This document shows positions 37,100 through 45,056 of a stretch of 64,000 bases of DNA, one piece after another (position 1 is the stretch's first letter; each line of letters begins with the position of its first letter). The notes below the pieces were generated by a model. That model made no database searches, was not told where the DNA came from, and saw nothing but the letters and a program-made list of their open reading frames with translations. Made by a program: the position numbers and the translations under genes. Source of the stretch: JANOZM01 sp031429355 (GTDB lineage: Bacteria > Pseudomonadota > Gammaproteobacteria > Burkholderiales > Burkholderiaceae_E); assembly GCA_031429355.1 (NCBI GenBank), contig JANOZM010000013.1, positions 1 to 64,000 on the forward strand. Reading direction: 5' to 3'.

Positions 37100-37483
37100 T
37101 TAACTTAGTGTTTCTGAAGGATCGAAATCAAGCTCTACTTTTGCACCGTTTGGGTCGGTTGAAAATAATTGCCAAGTCATCGAACCCTTTTGTTGCTTTA
37201 AGTCGTAATGAATCCCGCGTTCGTCAAATCGCGCTTTCATCATTTTTAGATTTTTTGCGCTAAATGCCATGTGATCGATCACGCCGGTCCGACCTGTTGG
37301 CATCGGTCTATCCCAATAGATATGCAAAATGGCATGCTCGCCGCTTGGCGCGTACAACCATGCGCCTGGAAAACCAAGATCGGGCCGATCACCTTCAACA
37401 AAGCCCAGAACATCGCAATAAAATGTCAGTGTCTGCGCACGATCAAGAGCGGTAATAGTGAAGTGATCCATTCCTTGAATCAT
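37100..37483 (-). CDS. VOC-superfamily (glyoxalase/dioxygenase fold) protein
   Basis: A 127-residue VOC protein with two beta-alpha-beta-beta-beta modules. Likely metal ligands are the His in MDHFTI near residue 7, the His in HAILHIYW near 50-54, the His in IDHMAFSA near 70 and the Glu in AKVELDFD near 117. It resembles small lactoylglutathione-lyase-related proteins; the substrate is unknown and could be a glyoxalase, fosfomycin-type or dioxygenase-type target. The ATG at 37483 has AAAGGA upstream. Its start lies 16 bases from transposase debris at 37499-37783. Confidence 0.8.
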   Translation of the reverse strand: MIQGMDHFTITALDRAQTLTFYCDVLGFVEGDRPDLGFPGAWLYAPSGEHAILHIYWDRPMPTGRTGVIDHMAFSAKNLKMMKARFDERGIHYDLKQQKGSMTWQLFSTDPNGAKVELDFDPSETLS

Positions 37484-37498
37484 AGCGATGTTTTCCTT

Positions 37499-37783
37499 TT
37501 TACGGTCATGCCGTTACACCACCCGTCCAGCACTGGCAAACGACCCAGTCAAGATCAACACGCAAGGGCTGGTAGAGCTAAAGCTAAAGACCCGACGGCG
37601 CGATGGTACCACGCATCATTTACGGTAGCCGTTGGAGTTCCAGCAAAGGCTGGCGCCGTTAGTGCCATGGCCGCGATTGCATTTGATTCGTTTGTACGGG
37701 TCGTGGTATCCAATGCCAAGTTGCGCTCAAACGTAGTACCGCAATCGCCGGATCTTACTCAGTTAACATCGCACCTGTATTAA
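37499..37783 (+). pseudogene. Remnant of an IS91/IS801-type (Y2) transposase, central part
   Basis: Translating from 37499 gives SCRYTTRPALAND, then INTQGLVELKLKT and RRRDGTTHH, an in-frame TAG at 37626-37628, then PLEFQQRLAPLVP and PRLHLIRLYGSW. These match, in order, the central region of IS91-family Y2 transposases (CRYITRPA, LKLKTPYRDGTTH, MSPLEFMQRLAALVP, RLHLIRFHG). A frame change follows, after which NAKLRSNVVPQSP continues the family's APNAKLR segment. The stop and frameshift make it a pseudogene. It fills most of the 348 bases between the VOC and GH13 genes; no promoter was recognised there. Confidence 0.75.
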
Positions 37784-37831
37784 AATCCCTGCAAACTTAA
37801 AAAAACAATTTACCTTCAAAGGGAATCTGGA

Positions 37832-39412
37832 ATGACCGGCTCAATTCGATATGTTCTTGCGGCTTTACTTACGCTAACTGGGTCAATCAGCGTAGCGCAA
37901 AGTAATCGATACGACAAGCAACTTTCAGGCGTATTTGAGGCAAGGGAACGTGACTGGCGCAATGGTGCGATTGTCTACCAAGTACTTGTTGATCGATTCG
38001 CGCCATCGCAGAACTTAGAAGCCAAAAAGCAGCTCTATCCAGCACCCAAAGTAATTAAAGCTTGGGCCGACGTCCCTCAACGTGGCGTGTATTCGAAAGA
38101 AGCTGGGGTCTGGACTCATGAAATTGAATTTTGGGGTGGTGACTTAGCAAGCCTTAGTAGCAAACTAGATTATGTGTCCGATTTGGGTGTCAAGGTTTTG
38201 TATCTGAATCCGATTCATTTGGCTTATACAAATCATAAATACGACAGTATTGATTTTCAAAAAGTTTCACCCGAATTTGGGTCACGCGATGATGTAAAAA
38301 AACTCGCCGAGCAAGTTAAAAAACGAAACCTCAAACTGGTACTTGATGGCGTGTTTAATCACTTGGGCCGTAATTCCCCTTTGTTTAAAGACGCTCAATC
38401 AAACCCATCAAGTAAGTATCGTGATTGGTTCTACTTTGGCCTCCAATACAAATGGGGTGTTCGATCGTGGTACGCAGTTGAGAACTTACCCGAACTGAAT
38501 CTTGAGAATCGAGCCGTTCGTGATTACCTATTTGCAAAGCCTGATTCAGTCATTCGAAGTTACTTGCGCGATGGTATTGACGGATGGCGTATTGATGTTG
38601 GCCCCGATATTGGTTTTAATTATTTGCATCAATTGACTAAAGCGGCGCATCAACAAAAGCCCGGGTCGTTAGTGGTCGGTGAAATTCCTAACTACCCGAA
38701 AGAGTGGTTTCCTGCACTTGACGGCGTAATGAATTTTACGATGCGCGAAATTATTCTGGCGTTTGCTCGAGGCCAAAGCGACGCTAACCAAACGAGCAGA
38801 ATGATTCACCGAGTTATTAGCGAAACCGGTACCGATAATATGTTGAAGTCTTGGGTGCTACTTGATAATCACGACACTGAGCGCCTGGCGACAGCATTGC
38901 CCAACGAAGCACAAAGAAAAATGGCCCAAGTGCTGCAATTCACATTACCTGGTTCACCCAATTTGTACTATGGCAGTGAAGTGGGAATGACAGGTGGCGA
39001 AGACCCGGAAATGCGCGCACCGATGCGCTGGGATTTAGTGGCAAAACAGCCACCAACCTTTTTGTGGACCAAACAATTGATTGCTTTACACAATGCCCAT
39101 CGCGCGTTAAGAGTTGGCAATCTACGTGAAGTAACCAGCAATCAGTTATTAGCTTTCGAGCGCTACACAGACAAGGTAGGCGACACGATTCTTGTTATTG
39201 TCAATCCGACCCCCAAACCAGTTACAGAAGTTTTATTGGCAGGCAATTCGAAGCTAATGAATGGGACCGAGTTAAAAGATTTGTTCAGCGATAAAAAAGT
39301 GCGTGTTAGTGCTGGCGTAATGAATGTGACCTTGCCTGAAAATAGTTTCTTAATTTTGAAAGTTGATGTTTCAGCTAAAGATGGGTACAGCACTTACAAA
39401 CGAGTCCAGTGA
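37832..39412 (+). CDS. Exported GH13 alpha-amylase-family glycoside hydrolase
   Basis: A 526-residue GH13 enzyme with a signal peptide ending at SVAQS. The four conserved regions are DGVFNH near 171, GWRIDVGPD near 250 with the nucleophile Asp, VVGEIP near 281 with the acid/base Glu, and LDNHDTER near 344. The layout resembles cyclomaltodextrinase/neopullulanase-like and maltodextrin glucosidase proteins, without the extra N-terminal starch-binding module. It should cleave alpha-1,4-glucans or maltodextrins in the periplasm. GGGAA lies upstream of the ATG. No transporter or regulator for maltodextrins is nearby. Confidence 0.87.
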   Translation: MTGSIRYVLAALLTLTGSISVAQSNRYDKQLSGVFEARERDWRNGAIVYQVLVDRFAPSQNLEAKKQLYPAPKVIKAWADVPQRGVYSKEAGVWTHEIEFWGGDLASLSSKLDYVSDLGVKVLYLNPIHLAYTNHKYDSIDFQKVSPEFGSRDDVKKLAEQVKKRNLKLVLDGVFNHLGRNSPLFKDAQSNPSSKYRDWFYFGLQYKWGVRSWYAVENLPELNLENRAVRDYLFAKPDSVIRSYLRDGIDGWRIDVGPDIGFNYLHQLTKAAHQQKPGSLVVGEIPNYPKEWFPALDGVMNFTMREIILAFARGQSDANQTSRMIHRVISETGTDNMLKSWVLLDNHDTERLATALPNEAQRKMAQVLQFTLPGSPNLYYGSEVGMTGGEDPEMRAPMRWDLVAKQPPTFLWTKQLIALHNAHRALRVGNLREVTSNQLLAFERYTDKVGDTILVIVNPTPKPVTEVLLAGNSKLMNGTELKDLFSDKKVRVSAGVMNVTLPENSFLILKVDVSAKDGYSTYKRVQ

Positions 39413-39447
39413 TTTTTCTGAATCGCTAAGAATATTTACGGTTGCCA

Positions 39448-39660
39448 ATGGACCTCCCCTCAAAAAACGGACAGTTGCACGCTTGAATTCTCACTAAGGG
39501 GTACGGCATGTCAAAGAAGCAGCAGTTTGCAGATGAATTTCGCAAAGAAGCGGTACGGCAGGTGATTGAAAAGGGATTGAAAGTCACGGATGTGGCGCCT
39601 CGCTTTGGCGCTGTTTTGCAAGTGTACCTCCCCTTAAATGCCGAAGAGATACACGGATAA
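39448..39660 (+). pseudogene. IS3-family remnant: terminal sequence plus N-terminus of orfA
   Basis: ATG 39508 to TAA 39660 encodes 50 residues, starting MSKKQQFADEFRKEAVRQV and continuing IEKGLKVTDVAPRFG, the helix-turn-helix start of IS3-family OrfA proteins. After RFG the sequence leaves the family, so most of orfA and all of orfB are gone. The bases before it (TGGACCTCCCCTCAAAA from 39449) look like a left terminal repeat, and a similar ACCTCCCCT recurs at 39627 in direct orientation. It sits between the GH13 and GT-C genes. Confidence 0.65.
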
Positions 39661-39693
39661 ATTAGTGATCTATTCCGATGTCCCCATTGCAGG

Positions 39694-40959
39694 CTATCGA
39701 GTTTTCCGCCGCGAGTTGTTAACTTGCAAAATCGTAGCCGCCGTCAAAGCGAATACTTGAATTGCGCCGACCCAAGCGGGAACAATAAAGCTGTTGGGGT
39801 TTAAAACGTGTACGTAGGCAAGCATCGACGTGGTTGCGCCAGCCCAAACAACCGGTGAGCTGACGAAAAAAGAAAGTGGCGCTAACCACAACCAATACCA
39901 TGGGTTGACAGCTGGTGCTAAAAACAGGAGTGCGATCATCGCAATGAAGATGTTGACGTGCAATTGTTGATCAAAATATTGCTTAACGAATACTGCGATA
40001 CAAATCGCACCGAATAGCAGTAACACGATGAGACGCGCTTGGTTCGAATCGGTCAGAAAGACGATGGCGCGAAACAGCAACGGATTGAAAACCCATTGCT
40101 TTGCAAACGTCGACGCGCCGCCAAAAGAGCCTAGATTTTGTTCGAGGACTAGGGGTAAATGCAGGGTGACCAAAACAACCGTTGAGATGGCTACCAAAGT
40201 CCAATCAAACCGGCCGCGTTTGGTGAAGCAAAAAACCGGCAACAACACCGCGATGTTGATCTTGATTGCAGCGGCAAGACAAATTGCAATGACCGCAGAT
40301 TGATTGCAAACTTTTCGCCAAAAAATTACCGCCATCATCACCAGCGCCCCGATTAGAAGGTCGGGATGAGCCGATAAGATCGACTCCTTGATGAGCAAGG
40401 GATGAATACAAAAAGCAAGCAACCATTTGGGGTGAACACCCTCGCGATATAGTTTTACGATCACTATCACTAGGGTGGTCGCTAGTATTGCTTTCAGCGG
40501 CCACAGCTGACCCGCAGCGACGTAATAGCTGGCGGCGAAAACCAACTGAAGTAAGGGGCCATAAATCGTTGTGATTTCTGGATAATTGATGCCGTTCAAT
40601 ACTTCCTGAAGAGCGATGGGAACGGACGAATCGCCGAAATAGAAGTTGGGTGGGTGTTGGTAGGGTCTGCCGGTGGTTGCAGTGATGTAGCCATCCCAAA
40701 GGTAACGAAAATGATCGTCTTCTAATAAGGGGGAACTGAACATGCCTACTGCGGATAAAACGAGCGCCGTGCAAACGACGTGCTTGATTGCGAGCTTTTC
40801 AAAATGCTTGGACAACACAATCCAAGCAATGAGTGCGAGTTGCACTAGACAACTTGCAGCGAATATAGTGAACTGCGTTTCGCTATTCGATCGAGAGAGT
40901 GAAGCGCAAACGGCCACCGTCAAGGTGGCCGCTAGGGTGCAAAAGAACCACGCGATCAA
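39694..40959 (-). CDS. Polytopic GT-C-type glycosyltransferase (mannosyltransferase-like)
   Basis: A 421-residue membrane protein with roughly ten to twelve helices. After the second or third helix it carries LLEDDHFRYLWDGYI, the acidic loop typical of GT-C transferases that use polyprenyl-phosphate sugars (GT87/PIG-M-like). It would move a sugar onto a periplasmic acceptor. The start appears to be TTG 40959, three bases after the stop of the beta-barrel gene, with no obvious ribosome-binding site, so translation depends on coupling. It is the last gene of a four-gene operon that also contains a DPM1-like GT2, the enzyme type that makes such lipid-linked sugars. Confidence 0.75.
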   Translation of the reverse strand: MIAWFFCTLAATLTVAVCASLSRSNSETQFTIFAASCLVQLALIAWIVLSKHFEKLAIKHVVCTALVLSAVGMFSSPLLEDDHFRYLWDGYITATTGRPYQHPPNFYFGDSSVPIALQEVLNGINYPEITTIYGPLLQLVFAASYYVAAGQLWPLKAILATTLVIVIVKLYREGVHPKWLLAFCIHPLLIKESILSAHPDLLIGALVMMAVIFWRKVCNQSAVIAICLAAAIKINIAVLLPVFCFTKRGRFDWTLVAISTVVLVTLHLPLVLEQNLGSFGGASTFAKQWVFNPLLFRAIVFLTDSNQARLIVLLLFGAICIAVFVKQYFDQQLHVNIFIAMIALLFLAPAVNPWYWLWLAPLSFFVSSPVVWAGATTSMLAYVHVLNPNSFIVPAWVGAIQVFALTAATILQVNNSRRKTR

Positions 40960-40962
40960 ATA

Positions 40963-41823
40963 TTAAAATCCGTAGGTGTAATTGACGCCAACGATGCGGT
41001 TGTCTTTGACAGTATTACGACCATCAAGAACGTTACCAAACGAAACCCCAATCGACTGATTGCCGGCTATGGCGTAAGAGGCTCCCAGTTTGATCACTTG
41101 ACGTTCTTCTTTAACACGTTGGAATTCGGCTGGACTAAATCCTGGACCACCGATATCTAGCGAGCCATCGAATTTTTTACTCGCGTAACCAAATGTCAAG
41201 TCGAGCCCAGGTAATGCTCGAAAACCGACATTGGCATCAAAGCTCACCGCGTTAGGGACGTTGTTACCTCGATTCTCATACCCGATGCCACCCCATGCAC
41301 GCAATGTTGGCGTTAATTGCCGACCGACGATACCGGCCAAGCCAAAACCGCTTGCGTCTTTGCCTACGGCCGCTAACTTAGCACCGTCATAATTGCCGCC
41401 AACGATTGCAGTCAGACGAAGGGTGATGGTCGGTGCACTGCGGTTTTCGTATTCGTCTAAGACCCGCCAATTGAGGCCGATCACTGAGTCTAGCAAACCG
41501 CTTGCGTTGTCGGCGGCACCTACTTTGACTCGACCGCGCGCTAAGCTACCATCAACTGAGAAAGCGTCTGACAATCCATAACTAAAATTGAGACCGTAGC
41601 TATTGCGGTTGTATTTGCTGGCTGCGCCGCCTGTGATACCAGACACGGGTAACTTGGAATCTCCAATGTAGGCCGAGTCGGCGCTCTGACCTAAATAACC
41701 AACGCTCACGGTTCCACTGCCTGGAATCGGAAGCCACGGTGAAGTCGATTGAGCTTGGGCGATTGCGGGTAGGGTCATCAAACATACGGCGACCGTTCGA
41801 ATCGAGTTCGGGAATAAGTTCAT
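40963..41823 (-). CDS. Outer-membrane beta-barrel protein, unknown function
   Basis: A 286-residue protein with a signal peptide ending IAQAQS, then alternating amphipathic strands (YGLNFSYGLSDAFSVDGS, LTFGYASKKFDGS and others) finishing with YTYGF, a terminal phenylalanine recognised by the BAM machinery. This is the look of a 10-14-stranded barrel. No family was recognised. It lies between the CxxC protein gene (17-base gap) and the GT-C gene (3-base gap), so it may be a substrate, exporter or partner of the glycosyltransfer step. That connection is inference. Confidence 0.7.
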   Translation of the reverse strand: MNLFPNSIRTVAVCLMTLPAIAQAQSTSPWLPIPGSGTVSVGYLGQSADSAYIGDSKLPVSGITGGAASKYNRNSYGLNFSYGLSDAFSVDGSLARGRVKVGAADNASGLLDSVIGLNWRVLDEYENRSAPTITLRLTAIVGGNYDGAKLAAVGKDASGFGLAGIVGRQLTPTLRAWGGIGYENRGNNVPNAVSFDANVGFRALPGLDLTFGYASKKFDGSLDIGGPGFSPAEFQRVKEERQVIKLGASYAIAGNQSIGVSFGNVLDGRNTVKDNRIVGVNYTYGF

Positions 41824-41840
41824 GTTTTTATTTTCTAACT

Positions 41841-42140
41841 TTAGATTTTGAAGCGGCGTTTTAGATACATCGATACGGCTGCTTGTTCTTCAGCAGAAAG
41901 CTGTACCTTTGGAGTCCCATTCAAGACCTCTTTGGCGAGGCTTGCATTGAGCGATTTGGAAGCGAGAGGGCACGAGCTGCACGAATACTTATCGGCATAA
42001 ACGCCTTTGCCCGCGTTATAAAGCGCGGTATCGCTGGTCTGACCACCACCGATACTTTCTGAGCCCGAGGCCAGCACTGCAGAACTGTTGAATGAAAATC
42101 CCAATGCGATAACAAGGGACGGAATTGACAAAATTTTCAT
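41841..42140 (-). CDS. Small exported protein resembling a c-type cytochrome that lacks the heme histidine
   Basis: A 99-residue protein with a signal peptide ending near VLASG. The mature part looks like a short cytochrome c domain: ALYNAGKGVYADKYSCSSC, a middle helix and EEQAAVSMYLKRRF at the end. The heme motif would be CxxCH, but here it is C54-S-S-C57-P58, so the axial histidine is missing. It may instead form a disulfide or bind metal. AAGGAG, lying inside the last codons of the GT2 gene, precedes the ATG by nine bases, so the two genes are coupled. Functional assignment is open. Confidence 0.7.
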   Translation of the reverse strand: MKILSIPSLVIALGFSFNSSAVLASGSESIGGGQTSDTALYNAGKGVYADKYSCSSCPLASKSLNASLAKEVLNGTPKVQLSAEEQAAVSMYLKRRFKI

Positions 42141-42143
42141 AGC

Positions 42144-42953
42144 TTAATTCTCCTTCGGTTTAGTTTTGAAAGTACGAACAACGGAACGCGGAAAAGACTG
42201 CGTTGATGAGGCTACTGAGGCTGCTTTAGATGCTGTGGCCCCTTTGGTGTAAAGGGGTGCTAATTCGAGCCATTTGAGTTTTGCGATCATGGATAAAATG
42301 CCCCATCCGGCACCGATAACGCCCAAAACAGTACCGCTCACTTTGGACTTGCCCGCGTGACGCGGAAACCAAGTGACTGGTGTTTCGGTTATTGGTAGGT
42401 TGAGTTGGATCGCTCGGATTTGCATTTCAATCGTCCAGCCAAACGAACGATCTTTCATAGCAATCTGTTCATAGGCACTTCGACGAATTGCGCGCAATGG
42501 ACCGAGGTCGGTAACCGGAACACGCCAAATAAAGCGAATCAAAAAGCAAGCAAAAGCATTGCCGAATTTTTGGGCTGTTGTTAGGCTTCCTGGAGTAGCA
42601 TTCTCGCGCGCTCCGATTGAAAGATCCGCACCTTGATCAAGCGCGTTAATCAAATTTGCTATTTGAGATAAATCGGCCGTGTGATCGCCGTCGACAAAAA
42701 GTAAGACGTCGCCACTGGCTTGTTTGCACGCTTCGAAGCATGCATTGCCGTAGCCTTTTTTTTCGACAAAGATAACAATGGCACCCGCGTCGCTGGCTGC
42801 CATTGAAGTACGATCTGTGGAGTTGTTATCTGCCACAATCACTTCATGAATTAGTGCCGCGCCGCCCTTATCGCGAAGTGCCCTTAGACCCTCTACGACC
42901 AAAGCGATATTTTCAGCTTCGTTGAAGGCGGGAATGACTGCGGATATTTTCAT
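42144..42953 (-). CDS. GT2 glycosyltransferase, DPM1-like (polyprenyl-phosphate sugar synthase)
   Basis: A 269-residue GT-A-fold GT2 enzyme. It opens SAVIPAFNEAENI, then VIVADNNSTDRT, has the metal-binding DxD motif in LFVDGDHTAD and a C-terminal DLGPLRAIRRSAYEQI helix region. The family transfers a sugar from a nucleotide donor to polyprenyl phosphate. A hydrophobic stretch (VLGVIGAGWGILSMIAKL near 215-232) may be a membrane anchor. It is the first gene of the operon that ends with the GT-C transferase, which would use the lipid-linked sugar. The exact sugar cannot be read from the sequence. Confidence 0.83.
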   Translation of the reverse strand: MKISAVIPAFNEAENIALVVEGLRALRDKGGAALIHEVIVADNNSTDRTSMAASDAGAIVIFVEKKGYGNACFEACKQASGDVLLFVDGDHTADLSQIANLINALDQGADLSIGARENATPGSLTTAQKFGNAFACFLIRFIWRVPVTDLGPLRAIRRSAYEQIAMKDRSFGWTIEMQIRAIQLNLPITETPVTWFPRHAGKSKVSGTVLGVIGAGWGILSMIAKLKWLELAPLYTKGATASKAASVASSTQSFPRSVVRTFKTKPKEN

Positions 42954-43259
42954 TGACTATTGACTCCATGATTGAGTGCGGTGCTTGAACTGTTTCAAGA
43001 TCGCTAAGAAGTCAGTAAATTGATTTTTATCCTTACATCAAAAATTCAATTGTTATCAAAACGATATCTTGCGCTATGTACTTAGTACACAAAGATCAAT
43101 CGAAGTTAGAGCAATAGTGTGCCGATAACAAACGCACAAAAAATTGCGATGGGTAACGTTGCTACCCACGACAAAAAAACCAATCGCAGAGCTGTATATT
43201 CGAGTTTTTTGAATTGGTTTCTCATACCCGCTGAGGGATGCGGTTCAGCCTACAAAAAT
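42954..43259 (-). other. Intergenic stretch, probable promoter region of the GT operon
   Basis: 306 bases without a credible gene between the GT2 start and the DM13 stop. AT-rich sequence around 43010-43110 could hold the promoter of the minus-strand GT operon, but I see no clear -35/-10 pair. No repeat or transposase fragment was recognised in it. Confidence 0.4.
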
Positions 43260-43787
43260 TTAAGGGGCTGCGAACACTGCATCACCAAAACTAACCCGTG
43301 CCTGCACGCACCAAATGCTGATGCTGTCGAGCCTGTCTATTTCTTTGTCTTTCAACGTAAGGCTTAGCTTAGTGTTGTTTTGCACTTGCCCAAATAGGTT
43401 GGGTCCGATAGCAAAACCGGCAGCGTAGTTTCTTGCCAGTGCGCCGTAAACGAATACGTCCGGCAAACCACCACCATCGTAGTTAAAGTTAGTGATTTCG
43501 ATGGTGCAGTCGTCTACGATTCGGGCAGTACCCGTCACGCCGTGTGAGCGCGTAATTAGGTTTGCTACTTGGCCGACTTTAGGCGAAAGTTTGGTGCAGC
43601 TAGAAACAGTAGGTGCGGGCGGTGAACTGGTAACCGGCGTGTTTGCAGCGGGAGTAGTTGCGGCAGAACTTGCGCTGGTATTCGTTGAATCGCCGCCGCC
43701 TCCACAGGCGCTTAGGCCAATGAAGCTACAACTAATAACAAACAATAATTGTCCAGTGCTGCGTCTTGTTCCATGGATAACCCGCAT
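43260..43787 (-). CDS. DM13-domain lipoprotein
   Basis: A 175-residue lipoprotein: a signal sequence ending in the lipobox LSAC (Cys28), a Ser/Thr/Ala/Pro-rich linker of about 35 residues, then a DM13 domain. The domain shows SHGVTGTARIVDDC near 80-93, NFNYDGGGLPDVFVYG, a central glycine-rich stretch and DSISIWCVQARVSFGDAVF with the conserved Trp-Cys. DM13 domains are predicted redox or electron-transfer modules, related to DOMON. AGGAAAG precedes the ATG. It would sit in the outer or inner membrane facing the periplasm. It is 306 bases from the GT operon, in the same direction. Confidence 0.8.
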   Translation of the reverse strand: MRVIHGTRRSTGQLLFVISCSFIGLSACGGGGDSTNTSASSAATTPAANTPVTSSPPAPTVSSCTKLSPKVGQVANLITRSHGVTGTARIVDDCTIEITNFNYDGGGLPDVFVYGALARNYAAGFAIGPNLFGQVQNNTKLSLTLKDKEIDRLDSISIWCVQARVSFGDAVFAAP

Positions 43788-43885
43788 GATCTTTCCTAGT
43801 CGATTTGTTAAGGTCAGTCTGAACAGAGAGTTTGTAACTTACAAATATTTTCAATTGATAGCGAATACATACAGTTCGTATTGGG

Positions 43886-44209
43886 CTACTTTCTTTGGTT
43901 GTTGGCGATCGACCAGTCGTAAGGTAAAAATTCCACCTTGGATTCTTTAGGAAGGGTTTGATCGGTATAGCGTTGCGCATACTCAATCAAGTTTTTTGCG
44001 TGGTCGTGAACAAAATCGTCGGTATAAAACTTCAAGATTTCGTTCATTCGAATCACTTTGTTTGCGAAATGGCAGCGAAATATAGCGCTTTGTTTTTTCA
44101 ATTCGCAGCAATTGCGGCGATCTTTTTCGCAAGTGCTAAAGCGAATTAGCGACTCGCAACAGTCGCAAACTTTAATTCTCGATGAGGCGTAATCGAACCG
44201 AGACAACAT
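43886..44209 (-). CDS. Small cysteine-rich hypothetical protein
   Basis: A 107-residue frame. The first half is rich in cysteine (VCDCCESL, STCEK, NCCELK and FRCHF, seven Cys in about 35 residues), which could be one or two zinc knuckles. The second half looks helical and charged. No family was recognised and no clear ribosome-binding site precedes the ATG, so it may be spurious, but no better frame competes in this stretch and codon use looks gene-like towards its end. It is divergent from the EF-hand gene. Confidence 0.4.
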   Translation of the reverse strand: MLSRFDYASSRIKVCDCCESLIRFSTCEKDRRNCCELKKQSAIFRCHFANKVIRMNEILKFYTDDFVHDHAKNLIEYAQRYTDQTLPKESKVEFLPYDWSIANNQRK

Positions 44210-44337
44210 CGAAACGAAGCGACGACCGAAGCGGGATGCGGTCGATTTCTGAGGGCTTTATTGTTTAATTGCGTCGTGATGTTCGCTGTTTTTCGACATC
44301 ATTTAGACGCGACTAAAAACTCTAGAGGTTTTTTAAA

Positions 44338-44703
44338 ATGAAAAAATCAGTAAAAGCAGTTGCAATGTTGGCCGCATGTCTTACCGCTTTAGCTGCGCCA
44401 GTAGGCCAGGCGTTTGCTCAAGAAGCTGAGATGTTTGTGCAAATGCGTACGGTAAAAATGATGGATGCAAACAAAGATGGCAAGGTTTCTAAGGCCGAAT
44501 TCATTAACACCAATTGCGTTAATGCGCCGATCAATACTTGCTTAGCGTGTTCGTACAACACGCCAACTACTTTGGCTTGTCGTACTTCGTTGTGGGTCAA
44601 AGCTTGCTCGGCGACTGGCCCAAGCTTAGCCCAGTGCTCAATTTGCCCGGTCATAGAACGTGCATTTGGTGCCGCTTCTGTAGTTGTAGATTGTGCTAAA
44701 TGA
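44338..44703 (+). CDS. Exported EF-hand protein with a cysteine-rich C-terminus
   Basis: A 121-residue protein with a signal peptide ending AFAQE. Residues 43-54 (DANKDGKVSKAE) form a textbook EF-hand calcium loop with acids at positions 1, 5 and 12. Behind it come eight cysteines in about 60 residues, starting in NTNC and ending in VVDC, likely paired into four disulfides in the periplasm. I know of no named family with this combination. GAGG lies about nine bases before the ATG. Calcium binding is a strong prediction; the role is unknown. Confidence 0.7.
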   Translation: MKKSVKAVAMLAACLTALAAPVGQAFAQEAEMFVQMRTVKMMDANKDGKVSKAEFINTNCVNAPINTCLACSYNTPTTLACRTSLWVKACSATGPSLAQCSICPVIERAFGAASVVVDCAK

Positions 44704-45056
44704 TCGCTAACTTTAATTGGTCATTGACGACTCAATAGCGAGCTCTGTCTACTAGTCGATCCGAAGTCGTTACCAAAACTGGTTGATCTTCGAGCGGTAA
44801 CCTGACCCCGCGAGCATCCAAATCGCTGGCGTTTTTCAAGAGCGGGCGTATATGGGCCCAGATCGCAACATCCACCTCCAATTGACGGATCAACGATGCA
44901 ATTGCCGGGCGAACGATTGCGCGCGCATCGTTTTCAGTACCCATCGGATCACTTGCAATGCCGGCTTGGTCTCTGCAGCGACGGCAGTTGCAACTGTATC
45001 TTGCACATCCGCCTACCAACAGCGCTGAATCTCAATCCCAAAGGGAATGCACAAAA
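44704..45056. other. 353-base gap, no convincing gene
   Basis: Between the EF-hand and PEP-CTERM genes I see no supported gene. A 95-codon minus-strand frame (44732-45019) exists but lacks a ribosome-binding site, resembles nothing I know and covers the likely promoter of the PEP-CTERM gene. No repeat was recognised. Confidence 0.4.

Noticed and set aside
39694..42953. O-antigen or capsule locus
   Set aside because: Only two transferases, no flippase, polymerase or sugar-nucleotide genes nearby.
44732..45019. 95-codon minus-strand frame upstream of the PEP-CTERM gene
   Set aside because: No ribosome-binding site, no recognisable protein, and it would cover the promoter of the next gene.
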